A stretch of 64,000 nucleotides of DNA. Origin: Aplectana chamaeleonis (Eukaryota > Nematoda > Chromadorea > Rhabditida > Cosmocercidae). This document shows positions 9,785 through 20,582 of the stretch, piece by piece (within the stretch, counting starts at the first letter, position 1; every line of letters starts with the position of its first letter). The DNA lies in assembly GCA_029168955.1 (NCBI GenBank), contig JAPDOI010000877.1, positions 124,001-188,000 on the forward strand, read 5' to 3'. The position numbers and the translations under genes were made by a program. A model generated the notes under the pieces. That model was not told the DNA's origin. It made no database searches and was given only the letters and a program-made list of their open reading frames with translations.

Positions 9785-11345
9785 GGCTAAAAATTCTTAG
9801 GCCCTGCTTTATCTCCTTCATAAACATGATACCGATATAATAGCTATCACAGGAACTTGGTTTAGCGAAGTGGAATTGATTTGGCTTCCCTTCTTGGTGA
9901 TTGGTCTGCTCATTACGAGGTCTTAAAGGCAGCATACACGCTCACAAACATGGTTGAGATAACAGCACAAATAGGACCGCCTGGTCCTACCATCTCGTCA
10001 ACGGCGTTTGAAGAGAAGTGAAAACCATCAGGTTGACAGAAGTCTCGAAAGCCTGTGGAACCTCACCCCTACGAATAACAGAATGAAGAGTGAGACATGT
10101 GAAAACATTTGATAGCTTAGAGTGATAGTCTAGCAAATGAGTCTACGAGAGAACGGCTTGGTTTACCCTGAATATAACATGTCTGTTTACTGATGAAATG
10201 CTCCATTTTATAAGCCAGCCGAGTAGACGGGCTTTCTTGAAAGTGGATGGGAATTAATCGGTATGTAAACAAGTTATATGCTGGGAAATCAAGCTGTTTC
10301 TCTCGTAGACTCTCATTATAGTGCTATCGCTCTAAATTATCAAATGCTTCCACATGCCTCACTCTTCATTCTATTACTCGTAGGGGTGGGTTCCACAGGC
10401 ATTCGAGACGGAATGCTCAAATTCTGTCAACCTGGATGGTTTTTAGCGCTCAAACGCCGGGGCAAGCGACGGCTTGTAGGGGCCAGGCGGTTCTATATGC
10501 TGTTATCTCAACCATTTTTGTGAGCGTGTATGCTGCCTTTAAGATGCCACCAAAGTCATAAAAAAGGTGGTGGTGTTCTCCTACTGGCACGAAAGCATTT
10601 CTGTCCTGTACCAGTGTTTCAAGAGTCTGCGCCGGATTCTTTTGAAATTTTGTACTCTGACTTAGAAATTGACCTCAAAGCTGTCCGGTTCATTGTTGCT
10701 TATCGAACTCCTGATTGCAGTGCACTTTTCACAGAACAAATGAATAAGACAATCAGTGACCTGATAGCGTGGAATTGGCCATCTATCGTTACTGGTGATT
10801 TCAACTTGCCTGATATCCACTGGAATAACTATTCCGCTATGGGTTCACTTTCCAATAGCTTTATCACTATGTGTGCTACCCACAATTTTGTGTAATATGT
10901 CGGGACTGCTACTCGTGGTGATCACATCCTTGATCTGGTTTTGAGCAATGACCGAGACCTTGTCAGCTCCGTTACAGTTTTACCCCCTTTGGGTTCCAGC
11001 GATCACTCCGCAGTTCAGTTCACACTCAACCTTCAAAAACAATCAGCCCCAATTCTATATAGAAGAAATTTCAAAAAAGCCAATTTTGATGCTGTACGCG
11101 ACTACTTACTGAAAGTGGGCTGGTTTAGCTCCTTAAACGCTGCGGCTAGTGTTAATGGAAAGTATGAACTTCTTATTGCAGTCATGCGACACTGCATCGA
11201 AATGTTTGCCACTCGAACAATTTACGGGCAAAAATCAAAACTTCCTGCTTACCTAGCGAGACTTTGCGTTTGAGAATGATTGCGTGGTATGAAGCTAAAT
11301 TTCACAATACTAGTGAAACATGGGATCAGTTCAAGACAATTAGCG
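9785..11345 (+). pseudogene. CR1 endonuclease domain, split by a DNA element
   Basis: The start is recognisable as HKHDTDIIAITGTWFSE (the E/G-T-W-L region of CR1 endonucleases; here GTW rather than ETW). Translation across the TTAA junction is continuous if the 9927-10538 insert and one TTAA are ignored: HYEV before it, GGGVLLLARKHF after it. The second half (10530-10895) holds IVAYRTPD and SIVTGDFNLPDIHW (G-D-F-N motif). After a TAA at 10893, the phase continues with RGDHILDLVLSNDRD and GSSDHSAVQFTL (S-D-H motif). A frameshift near 11270 follows, with an Arg/Trp-rich linker to about 11340. Confidence 0.85.
9927..10538. mobile_element. Foldback (long inverted repeat) element at a TTAA target
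   Basis: The first about 250 bp and the last about 265 bp are inverted copies of each other (roughly 80-85% identical by eye), with only about 100 bp between them. The termini read AGGCAGCATACACGCTCACA and its reverse complement. Identical TTAA tetramers flank the element (9923-9926 and 10539-10542). Removing the element plus one TTAA restores the CR1 endonuclease reading frame, which fixes the boundaries. It has no transposase, so it is non-autonomous. The TTAA target suggests a piggyBac- or Kolobok-type mobiliser; palindromic TTAA elements are known in Caenorhabditis. The ORF at 10278-10523 is just one arm of the hairpin. Confidence 0.88.
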
Positions 11346-11399
11346 AGCGATTCGTGCGAAAAATGAAAAAAAATTAATAATCAAATCGAGAAAAAAGCT

Positions 11400-12980
11400 G
11401 TGGAATCTGAAGATCGACGCTCTTTCTACAGGTCCCTCAACTCGAAACTTCAAGAAAAATCCTGTAAGGGAGTGCTATACAGCCTCGATGGTGTAATTTT
11501 GAGGACGCATGATGAAAAAGCCGAGTTACTGGCAAACATTTTTGAAGAAGCTTTCTCTGAAACTACCGATAGGTCTAGACATGCTGTTTCCGATGCTTTT
11601 GCCGTAATGAATGACTCATGTTGGTTCTACAGGGATGAAATTTTGAACGAACTTTCACAATGGCCTAACTCTGGATCTCAAACCCCTGACGACATCCCGC
11701 TTAGTTTCATCAAAAGCGTCGCCAATGAGATTTCTGGTCGCTTTAAAACACATTTTTAATCTAAAGTTCTATGACGGCTGAAGTTCCTCTAAAATGGAGG
11801 CACTCGTTAGTTACTCCAATTCCAAAAAAGCCCACGTTCACTAACCCGTCTAACCTCAGACCTTTTAGTATTACATGTATTTCCTCGCGCCTTTTTGAAA
11901 AAATTCTCAAAAAAACCGATAGTTGCCCATTTCGACAAAAACCATATCATCTCCCCTCTCCAGCAGGGGTTTCACAGGGGCAAGTCCACAGTGACAGCAA
12001 TGATGGAAACGCTGAACAACTGGACAGCTCCTATCGATCAAGGAAAAAATGTGGACACTTTTTATTTTGACTTCACCAAGGCTTTCGCTAAGGTGCTCCA
12101 TGGTGAATTGTTGCGAAAGCTTTCAATTGCGGGTATTCATCCACGAATTGCCTAATGGATTGTATCGTTTTTGATCGATAGGACATTTTCTGTCCGCGTC
12201 AACTCGTCCTTTTCGAGTCCGCAACCTGTTCACAGCGGAGTCCCACAAGGAGGAGTACTTTCTCCCATCCTTTTCAACATCTACACGTATGAAATCGCGA
12301 ATTTGATCAGTCACTTCGGCACTGGGTTCAGTGCTTTTGCTGATGACATCAAGATTTATCATGATGTTACCTCCCTTGGGGGCTGTGAATCTTTACAACA
12401 ATCAGTTAATGCTATCAACATGTGGTCTCATGATTGGGATCTGCCCCTGTCTAAGGAAAAAACCGAAATTCTCCACCTCGGTGCGAGCAACCATAACTTC
12501 AGTTATGACATCGAAGGGACTCCCATTGGGGCTACCGATCAGATAACTGATCTTGGGTTCGTCATCACCAGGAGTATTAGCTTCGATGTGCATTGTGAGG
12601 CTACATCGAAGAAAGCTACTTGTGCAGTGAACAAGATATTCAGAGCTTTGGCAACACGTAATCCATCTGTGCTTATAAAAGCCTACACCACCTACGTGAG
12701 GCCAATTCTGGAATATGGCACGCCGGTGTTTAATCCCTACAAAGTGAAGGACATCAACTGTTTTGGTGAAAAGTCCAAAGCAACTTTCACAAAGGAAATT
12801 GTTTATTAGGATGCATGGTTTTGCTTTATTATTTGCCGCATACCCGATTACGTGCAGAGAAATGAGCTAATTCATTTTGGAAACCATATCTCTCAGAATA
12901 GTAGAGGCAATGACTTGCACTTTTCTCCACAAGATCCTGTTTGGCGTGGATTTCGGTTTAAAACTCTGAGGACCTTGTGA
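11400..12980 (+). pseudogene. CR1 reverse transcriptase, degenerate
   Basis: Motifs appear in CR1 order: PDDIPLSFIKSVA, then in a shifted frame WRHSLVTPIPKK and NLRPFSITCISSRLFEKIL, then back in the main phase FHRGKSTVTAMMETLNNW, motif A YFDFTKAFAKVLH, motif B SGVPQGGVLSPILFNIYT and motif C FADDIKIYHD (12336 onwards). The thumb region has LHLGASNHNF and YVRPILEYGTPVFNP. Stops at 12153 and 12807 break the frame; beyond the second, the phase still reads RIPDYVQRNELIHFG and ends at TGA 12978-12980. The catalytic Asp pair is intact, but the protein could not be made as one chain. Confidence 0.9.
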
Positions 12981-13364
12981 CAACGGGCAGAGAGTCAGCC
13001 ACCAGGGGAGGCTCCCATCAAGTCCTCCACCGTTACACATGAAATCTCAACTGCAGGGCGTCACTTTTCCCATTGAACAGAACTATACCCATTTTTGGAA
13101 AACCTTGGTAGGAAACCATTCCATTCCTTCCAATTACACATCATTCCAAAAAATTTTATTCGAGTAAAAATTGAGCTGGGTGATCGTACAAGTAGCGCTT
13201 CCTGGACTGGCTAGACAAGTTTTGATTCTTTCCGTTAGGTTAATTAGCATGTTGTTTTTCTTGTTGCCATGGTTCAAAACTTCTTATGGTTTATTCGTAT
13301 TCTTTGTGGTTATTTTGACTACATAGGCTTGCCTGGGCGTACATAAATAATTATTATTATTATA

Positions 13365-13520
13365 GCTTGCGTCTTCATTCCCTGAAGTATCTCGATGGTA
13401 CAGTAACTTGGCTCTCCAGAAGGCTTATGCTGGCGCCTTATACTGCCAAACAACACGACTGAAGGAATGAGTCGAAAACGACTGCTTTGACGTTGGGCTG
13501 CGCTGCAAACTCCCGTGTGC
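13365..13520. other. Short intergenic stretch after the CR1 tail
   Basis: Nothing recognisable between the ATT tail of the CR1 element and the gag-like remnant on the minus strand. Confidence 0.4.
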
Positions 13521-15167
13521 TCAGGGTTTCTGGAACACCTGCTTGGATACTTGAGCTCTGTTCGTTGATTGGCGTTGCTGACGTGGCGTGGTATTATCCG
13601 GCCCGGGACTGACCCTGCCTGTTCGCCTGGGTCGTCCTCGTTTCTGCCGACGTGCTGAGGTTTGGTCGCTTCTCAGACTGTCGCCACGGTTTCTCGAAAC
13701 GGTTCTCCGTGCTCTTCGGTCCACCACGATTGTCGCAAAAGCTGGATTTCGACATCGGACGCTGCATATTCCGGATTCTCTCTAGGACACAGAGCTACCT
13801 CTCGAACACTGTTTGAATATTTGGCCTTCGGAAGCATCCCAGAGCAGAAAAAGCATGTAGTATGATGAACTCCTTCCAGTTAGATAGGCATCTGCATAGG
13901 GTAACTTGCTTTCTAGTTGGAAGTCCAAACACTTGTCCGGTGATGACATTCCGGTTCGCAATGTGCTTGAATTTTCAAACAGAAGTCAAAAAACAGTTTC
14001 GCTGTCGTTTTTCTGGAGATTCCTCCATTCCATCTTCTAAGCTTAAGCCAACGCTCTCCAGATGTTGGTCAAGCTGCTGCCGGAGTTAGTCCATTATCCC
14101 CTTGAAATGTGCCCTTTGAACTACCGTGTGGCAAATTCTCAACGAGGTTTTTAGCGGATCCTCCCAAATGGGTTCACAAGGATATTTCTTCTGGTCCGTA
14201 TCCGACCATACTGTGCTGGGATATTTCACCTCGAGTTGTCTGGAGAAAGTCGCTCAGTGAAGTCCTGCCGTTGTATCTCCCTTCACTTCCTGAAAATGGA
14301 TTGCGCCTTGAGCACCTCTTTGAGGAGCCGATACAAGCTCCCCATTTCCACTGCAACATGCGGAAGAACACCCTGGCCACTTCCGGGACTGATTGAACCA
14401 GGATTATTTTACCGCTTCGTTGAGAATGACAAGAAGATACCCTCGATAATGGCGGTGAATACTGGGACTATGCCAGTTGGTGATGAGAAGGTAGCCCATC
14501 GCGTCGCCCTTGCAATACAGGTGAATAACGGTTGAGCTTCGTGTGTTGAATACTTCAACCGTGTTCCGCTTCAATCCGCTCTTGATGTCGGAGGCGTGCC
14601 TCCTCTAGGACGTTGGTTGAACGGTTCCCGTTCTCTGGAGCGTGTGCTCGCTGATTCCGCATTGGGGCATTCTCGCTGTCGCATCGGAGCTGCAGTTCTC
14701 CCTGCAATTTGAGAACTTCTCTTTCGAGAAAACCAACTTTTGAGTCCTTAGCCTCTAACACCATATGTGTTTCCATAGGTGTGCAGCCTAGCGTGCCCGC
14801 TATTTCTCTCAGTCTGTCGCCTTCTTTCAAAAGAGGTGGTAGTATCGCGCGAAGTTGTTGTGCGGTGATGTTGAACTGCAAGCAGAATCGCTTCGCGCTT
14901 GACATCTGGAAGATTTCGTATTTTCTCGGTTAGAGCAGCATCGCAGGCTTGAACGGCAGTGTTGATTGGTGCCTCTATCATACTCACCACATCCATATTC
15001 TCATGCTCTTCCAGTAAAGCTGTTGGAGTGGATAACCCTCCTGCTCGCCATGAGATGAAGATGGCGAAATCGCCATTTGGTGCTGTGATTGATTGATATC
15101 CAAAAGGTGAGGAGGCCTGGCTCCCATGTAAAGGTTTTTGTGTGACGATACAACGGCGCGATAGCAC
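13521..15167 (-). pseudogene. Degenerate gag-like retroelement remnant
   Basis: On the minus strand, 15000-14890 reads MDVVSMIEAPINTAVQACDA and NLPDVKREAILLAV. Near 14885 the frame shifts, and the sense continues in the frame of 14905-14555 as FNITAQQLRAILPPLLKEGD, REIAGTLGCTPMETHMVLEA and a heptad-rich LEREVLKLQGELQL. Further down, short open pieces (e.g. 14380-14174, 13727-13521) are basic, the last very rich in Arg (RARRTVSRNRGDS, ARRQKRGRPRRTGR). A helical N-terminus, a coiled coil and a basic C-terminus resemble a nucleocapsid-type protein, but I find no CCHC knuckle. Assignment to a retroelement is inference; a decayed host gene is possible. Confidence 0.35.
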
Positions 15168-16459
15168 AAGATATTTGAATGCACTGGGACGAGGAGGATG
15201 TGACCCCTAAGGATTCCCTTTAAAGGCATCGTACGCGCTGAAATCCACTTTCCATTTTTATGCTTAATCCCTTCCTCGGGCCCCTGTGAGAACGTACAAC
15301 GAGCTTGGCTGCTCAAAAACGTACCATTGTGAGCATAGAGGAAGTGGAAAGTAAGGAATTCCGTCAAAAGGGGCCGGCCCTTCCGTCAGTCATTTGGCAC
15401 TTTCGCAATACTTGAGCAGAACGTCGCGTCGCTAAGTACAGGGCATGCCACTGTACGCTGACGCACCGTCGGACGAAAGTGGCATTATCGACTGGAAATT
15501 TCTCGTCGCACGACGAGCGAGGACGATGTGCAAGGCCCAGGTGAGTATTTTTGTTAGTCAGTGCAAGTCAGTGCAGTCAGAGCATTGAAGTCGTCGGCGA
15601 ATTGTTTCCAACGCTGCGCCAATGGACAAATTGTAGAACTGCTCCTTGCGTCATCCGCGTAACTATCCCGAGTCGATGCCGGCGCGAATTTCAAACGATT
15701 TGCAGAAGGTTTTTAAAACGGTTCTTTCTTGAAAAGTTGACGTTTTTAAGGGGGCTTTTCGCTAACTTTAGTTACTATAGGAGTGTAAAAACTCAAAAAC
15801 GCTCAAAAACGAGACATGGTTTTCAGCGCGTACGATGCCTTTAATTTCCCTTCTGTGATCTCACGAGAAACCTTGACAAAATAGTCTAGCGGGAGAGTTT
15901 TACCCGCACTGTAGTAACTCGGTCTCCGGGTTTCTTTTTCTCACCTGAAAATACGGATTAAAATGAAATCAACACAAACAATGTTCGCAAGGTATCCACG
16001 GTACTCAAACCGGTAGTTTCACAGGACACAGGTTGTATATTTGTTTAGTTGTTAAAACTTGAAAAATAATGGATGAGATACTAATACCTTGCCGCTGTGG
16101 GTTCACCAACTTGGTCCGCGAGCTGGAACTCAGAAGAGGGCTATCCCTCGTATTGTGTGCGAAACGCCACTGAAGACTGTAAATTGGTTGATTTTAGGTT
16201 AGTCTTCGCCTTCTGATGTTTTGGCCACTCCTGGCCTTTGTGGTTCCCGATGAAAAAAGTGGATCTCTCCACCAATCTGTCCTTGAACAGTGATCGGTGG
16301 TGTTTTTATATGGATACGGAAGTGCTCCACTGTGATTGGCTGGCTCCGCCCATTTCTCACGCATTGAGAGTGTGTCGAAAATCACGTGAACGGCCGAACG
16401 GTCATCGATTGCGCGTAGAGAATGATGCAATGCCGGAAGTAGAGAGAAAACTAAGAGGT
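15168..16459. other. Intergenic, no gene seen
   Basis: Several short ORFs occur on both strands (15551-15844 plus, 16238-16471 plus, 16514-16194 minus), but none shows a domain, biased composition or convincing splice sites. Confidence 0.4.
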
Positions 16460-16547
16460 GATTATACATAGAGAAGAAATAAAGAACATGATGAAAAATG
16501 TAGAATGAACACAAACGAAAACGCCTCCCTAGATACTATACTGACAC
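16460..16547. repeat. Dispersed repeat R1, copy 2
   Basis: Second copy of the approximately 88-bp repeat at 3951-4040, same orientation. The 5' flanks of the two copies are not similar, so this marks one end of an interspersed repeat or a short fragment. Confidence 0.75.
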
Positions 16548-18318
16548 ATTTGCATCATTTTCTGAAGTGCGAAGCAAGAACCGAAACGATGTGTATCACA
16601 GAAAACCAGGATATACAAATTTCTTATGCAAATCAATATTAGCAAGACAGTGGTGCAACATTATGGAGACAAACACTAGAGTTCAAAGAACTCATGTTTT
16701 GTAAACATGTACATATATATAACTATTGAGGTGCAAATGCGGAGGTAGGAATAGACCAGGAATTCGGTGTAAAAACTCGGTAAATGATTCATATGCAAGC
16801 ATCGGACAATCGCTAACTAAACCGACTGAGTCCGGGCGGGAAAACTCTACTCTCTGGTGCATCTCAGACACTTGACGCTACATGAACGCGGGGACTTCAA
16901 GGTCTGAGTGGACCTTGGAGTGAGGGGCGGATGAGAGACATATACCCATCGCTCCACTAGCGAAGTGCTAAGTCATTTACCCCCGACGCGGACCAACACA
17001 AAGTGCGTGCGCGCAAGTACATTTTGAATGATCGAGTGCAAACCCGCGCTGTATACGAGACGCGTGGGGGATTGGGTGGAAGGCTCAATCCACGGATGTC
17101 AAAGTTCAAGCTAAAGGTCTTTGACATTAATCAGGGGATCAAACAAATTGACCTCCCTTGCCCGGATGGTCCCAAAAAGGGAACGCTCTGGTGAGACGGG
17201 GGCTTCTGTGTATTTTACTCTTAGTTTAGCGCTTCATCATTGAACACCACGAAAAAAAAAAAAAAAACCGGACGGCCTTCAATAATAGCGCGTAGGGGTG
17301 CGTTCGCGGCCAACATTTTGGGAGAAAGTTCGCGTCTGAGGAGGCTCCTGGTAGATGGCAAGCGCATGTCCTCCAGGCCAGATGTGGCTGAGGAAGCGAC
17401 CGAAGCTCCCCGTAGGACTCCGTCTCAGTCAATCCCGGAGAATCGTCTAAAGATTGGACCTGCCCGTGTGCGCGCGCGTGGAAGACACCAGTATCGATTC
17501 TGGTGGGTCGTGGACGCAATCAGACGATCACAGACGGTGCTGAATGTGTGGATTTGCTAAACCGGTCTGGTCACTCTCTCGGGGCCTATCGACCTGGGTG
17601 AGTCTAGGTGGATTTTCTACACCGTCATGTGACTATTTCAGGTGCCTATCGACCGGGTGCGGTCTAGTCAGATCGGCCAGCTTCTGACGGGGGGCTTTTT
17701 ACGTTAGTATCTCAATGTACGGCGCGCGTGTAGTGCTGAGGTGGCAAGCAGAGGGCCACTGTCACGCCACAGTGCTGCAGCCGTGTAATCCCATTCTCTT
17801 CCGAGGTCAACCAAGCCTTCTGTATCCCATCCGGTATCAGTATATTAGTACCAGGCTAATCAGGGTGCACGGTGCTGCGCGAGGTGTGGTGAAGACCAAT
17901 TTTACTCAGACCCTCCGCTGCGGGAGCGCGTGATTTGGTCGAATTTTTTTGGCGATTTCTCCGGACCCTTATGAAAGTATGGCTTGGTGTGCTTTTTTGT
18001 GAACTTCAAAGAAGAAGAACATTTCCTGTAAACTGAAAGGTGTTATCTGAGTTCTTCGTAAAAACTGAGATCCTAAATGGTGTACATCGCCATCCAGGGA
18101 GTGGTCCTGCACCTGGTCTCCAGGCGAAGGTCAGGCCCCGCTCCACCGCTCCGTTGCTCAGACTAGCCTCCACACTCCGCGCCGAACCCTGTATGGGAGT
18201 GATAAGAAACACTGAACTTGAACATCGGCTAGGCCCCGCAAATCACTGTGCCAAGTTGTTCAATAAGTTGTGTCGTTCGATAAGAAAAACTGGCAATTTT
18301 ATAGGTTTAAAATACACT
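16548..18318. other. Intergenic, no gene supported
   Basis: A 15-A run lies near 17250. An ORF at 17240-17560 begins inside that run and is basic, without a recognisable fold. Two imperfect direct repeats of GCCTATCGACC occur near 17585 and 17643. Otherwise nothing is identifiable. Confidence 0.4.
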
Positions 18319-19110
18319 TTATTTTTCAGTATAATTTCCCTGAACATTAATACACTTGTACTCCAGCGATCCTCCAATCTGTGGATCCCATCCCTGAAAT
18401 AATATGAGAATCCGGAAGGTCTGCAAAATACGCTTCAACAGCCTTTATGACCCTCTTTCATTTGATGAAAAAGGATTTTTCTCTTCAAAACCGGGTCTTT
18501 TTTCACGAATTCTCTCCTTCAACTGGTACAAAGGTTGCAATAATATTCAGAAGCAATCGTCCACAAACAAAATTCCTTTCTACATCCCAAAAACTGATGC
18601 TATAACCTTTCGGCTTTCGATTTTATCGGACACAAACTCGTTTAGGAAGCCGAACAACCAGGTTCACACCACTCTTGAGCCTCTTTGTTTTCATTCAGGA
18701 TCATGCTGATAGACCCAGTCTCATCGTAGTGATGAATTCGACGCACAAAAATCCACTTTTATCCTCTTTTGAAACGCTCCAAATGTTTTTGTGTAAGTCG
18801 CAGTCGAATGTGTTTTTGTTCCATTGTTACCGAGTGCAGCACCCATTGTGCACACACAGCTTTCTGAATTCCCAAAATTTCACCTAAAATATGACTCCAC
18901 AGTGTCTAATGAAATGTGTAGAGCCTCTACTAAGTCTCCCTTAGTCAATCGACGATCTTTCAAGAAACCATATACTGTATTTGTGGCTATGATTTCTGGT
19001 GTTGATGGGCTTTTTGGACGTCTTTCACGTGGATCGCGCCTCAAAGGCAGAGTGTCCAAGATAAAAACCACATGTCTGATTTTTCTTTTCGATGGAGATC
19101 GGCAGCTGCA
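18319..19110 (-). pseudogene. Degenerate mariner-type transposase
   Basis: The minus strand encodes a broken Tc1/mariner-superfamily transposase (D,D34D type). The N-terminal helix-turn-helix is visible at 19071-18880: TPEIIATNTVYGFLKDRRLT followed by KGDLVEALHISLDTV. The first catalytic block, normally HYDETWVY, is at about 18740-18705, with the Trp lost by a frameshift (HYDETGS in one frame, WVYQHDPE in the next). The C-terminus HKAVEAYFADLPDSH, then FRDGIHRLEDRW and KCINVQGNYTEK, is spread over three frames and ends at a stop at 18319-18321. Multiple shifts and stops make it non-functional. I could not define the terminal inverted repeats. Confidence 0.85.
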
Positions 19111-19289
19111 GGGCCTAGTTGAACCCTAACGTTGAAAAAACTGAGAAAAATGAGCTCGGAACGGTCCCCTACGGCCCCAAAAGTTGGACACCCATCGGCC
19201 TGTCACCCCCAGATGCATCTTTCCATGTCCTCGGCGACGATTGAACAAATGAATGCTTTCTGAGACTGTGAGATAGAGCGATCATTTCC

Positions 19290-19580
19290 GACCCAATAAC
19301 CCTGATTCTTCCCTCTCCATTCTCAACTTCTCTCTCTCTCTACCTCAGGTCAACTGCGCATACATCGGCTGCAAAAGGACGGAAGTTACAAAGGCCCTCG
19401 GACAACTCATGTCCATCATGTTTCCTTAGCTCAATATTTGAGTGGACCATAACTCCGTTCTTCTGGAAGGTCTTTTATGATTTCCAGAGATATCATTACT
19501 GGAATCAGCATGGGGGCCGTTTTCAAGATATAGGCGGAAAACAGAAAAACGATTTCTTATCGTGAACACTGCTGCTTTAA
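19290..19580. repeat. Right part of a TTAA-type element (partner of 20287-20582)
   Basis: This stretch is similar, in the same orientation, to 20287-20582: CCTGATTCTTCCCTC versus CCCTGTTCTTCCCTT, GCATACATCGGCTGCAAA versus GCATACGTCGAGCTGCAAA, GGAATCAGCATGGGGGCCGT versus GGAATCAGCGTGAGACCGT. It ends CGTGAACACTGCTGCTTTAA, a terminus resembling the AGGCAGTGTTCAC ends found elsewhere in the window. The left end is not recognisable, so this copy is partial. Confidence 0.6.
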
Positions 19581-20070
19581 AGGCTTGGTAATGACCACGT
19601 TTGAATCTTAGCAACCCATCCTTTCTACCGGTTCTATTTGTAGGTGAACAATCATTATACACTTTTAACATTCGTTCTGTGAATTTATTTTGGTGCTAAA
19701 TCTCCCAAAAAAAAAAAGAATTTTATCACTGCACGATATTTAACTTTTTCCATTGCTAAGGCACGTCGACACTAAAATGGCTTGTAAACAAAGAATGAAT
19801 TGACAGATTGAAACGAAACTCTTCACATACGTTCTTCTATATGAAGATCTGGCACCAACAAAACGAATAAATTTTGGGTTAAGTAGGAAACGCCCTCTCT
19901 TATTGAACGACAAAACTTATTGAACAACGCCTGGTATATGGCCCAATACACATTCAAAGGACTCTTGCCAAATTGAGGAATTTGTTTGGCATATCCGGAT
20001 GGATTGATCGGCTCCGACAACTCTCATCTTTTTTATAATCCTTATTCTCACACATAGTTGCGAGAATTGA

Positions 20071-20578
20071 AGGCACAGTCCAAGCTCAGGGTCGAAATAT
20101 GAGATTTCCACATAATTGTGTGAAGTTGACCAACACTTTATAGCCCTTTGCCAAATGCGAGCTCTCAATTCTCTCCGAATAAGCGTAGATATAGGAGGAA
20201 GCCACCCTGGGGCACCCATACCAGGAAGCCACTTCTGGCACGCCCCCTTTTACGATCTTCCGAGCTCAACAGCGGCGATATGAGGGATGGTTTCCTGACC
20301 AGTAGCCCTGTTCTTCCCTTCATTTCTCACTTACTTTCTCTTTATTCAAGGTCGGTTCGCATACGTCGAGCTGCAAATGACAGAAGTTACGAGCCTCGGG
20401 AATATCAATCTCGTCCACCATGCTTCCGTAAAAGCACAACTTTTGAGGCGGTATAACTTCGTTCCTAGGGGGTCTTGTATGTATGATTCCAGTGAGCATC
20501 ATTGGAATCAGCGTGAGACCGTTCTCAAGATAGGGAGAAGAACAGAGAAAAGCTGGATTTCGAGGTTGGACTGTGCCT
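20071..20578. mobile_element. Non-autonomous TTAA-type DNA element
   Basis: The 5' end reads AGGCACAGTCCAAGCTC and the 3' end is its inverted near-copy (GAGGTTGGACTGTGCCT), flanked by TTGA (20067-20070) and TTAA (20579-20582), read as a decayed TTAA duplication. It encodes no transposase. Its right half recurs at 19290-19580. The terminal AGGCA matches the start of the foldback element at 9927, which suggests mobilisation by the same superfamily of enzyme. Confidence 0.6.
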
Positions 20579-20582
20579 TTAA

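Larger units (their letters stand above)
9360..13364 (+). mobile_element. CR1-clade non-LTR retrotransposon, degenerate
   Basis: The plus strand shows an ORF1 remnant, an endonuclease and a CR1-type reverse transcriptase, then about 380 bp of 3' sequence ending in a simple tail of ATT repeats at 13350-13364, as CR1 elements do. Most of the second protein stays in one reading phase from 10530 to 12980, but is cut by stop codons (10893, 12153, 12807) and frameshifts (near 11270 and 11890). A 612-bp hairpin element interrupts the endonuclease at a TTAA (9923-10542). The element is therefore dead. It is head to head with the inverted CR1 piece at 5541-6052. Confidence 0.88.

Noticed and set aside
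10278..10523. ORF of 81 codons
   Set aside because: It lies wholly within the right arm of the TTAA foldback element; no protein similarity, and the other arm is not open.
3951..16547. Segmental duplication between 4 kb and 16.5 kb
   Set aside because: Only about 88 bp are shared; flanks are unrelated, so a short interspersed repeat is enough.
17226..17560. Overlapping ORFs on both strands near a poly-A run
   Set aside because: Start and basic composition come from the homopolymer and GC-rich sequence; no domain or splice evidence.
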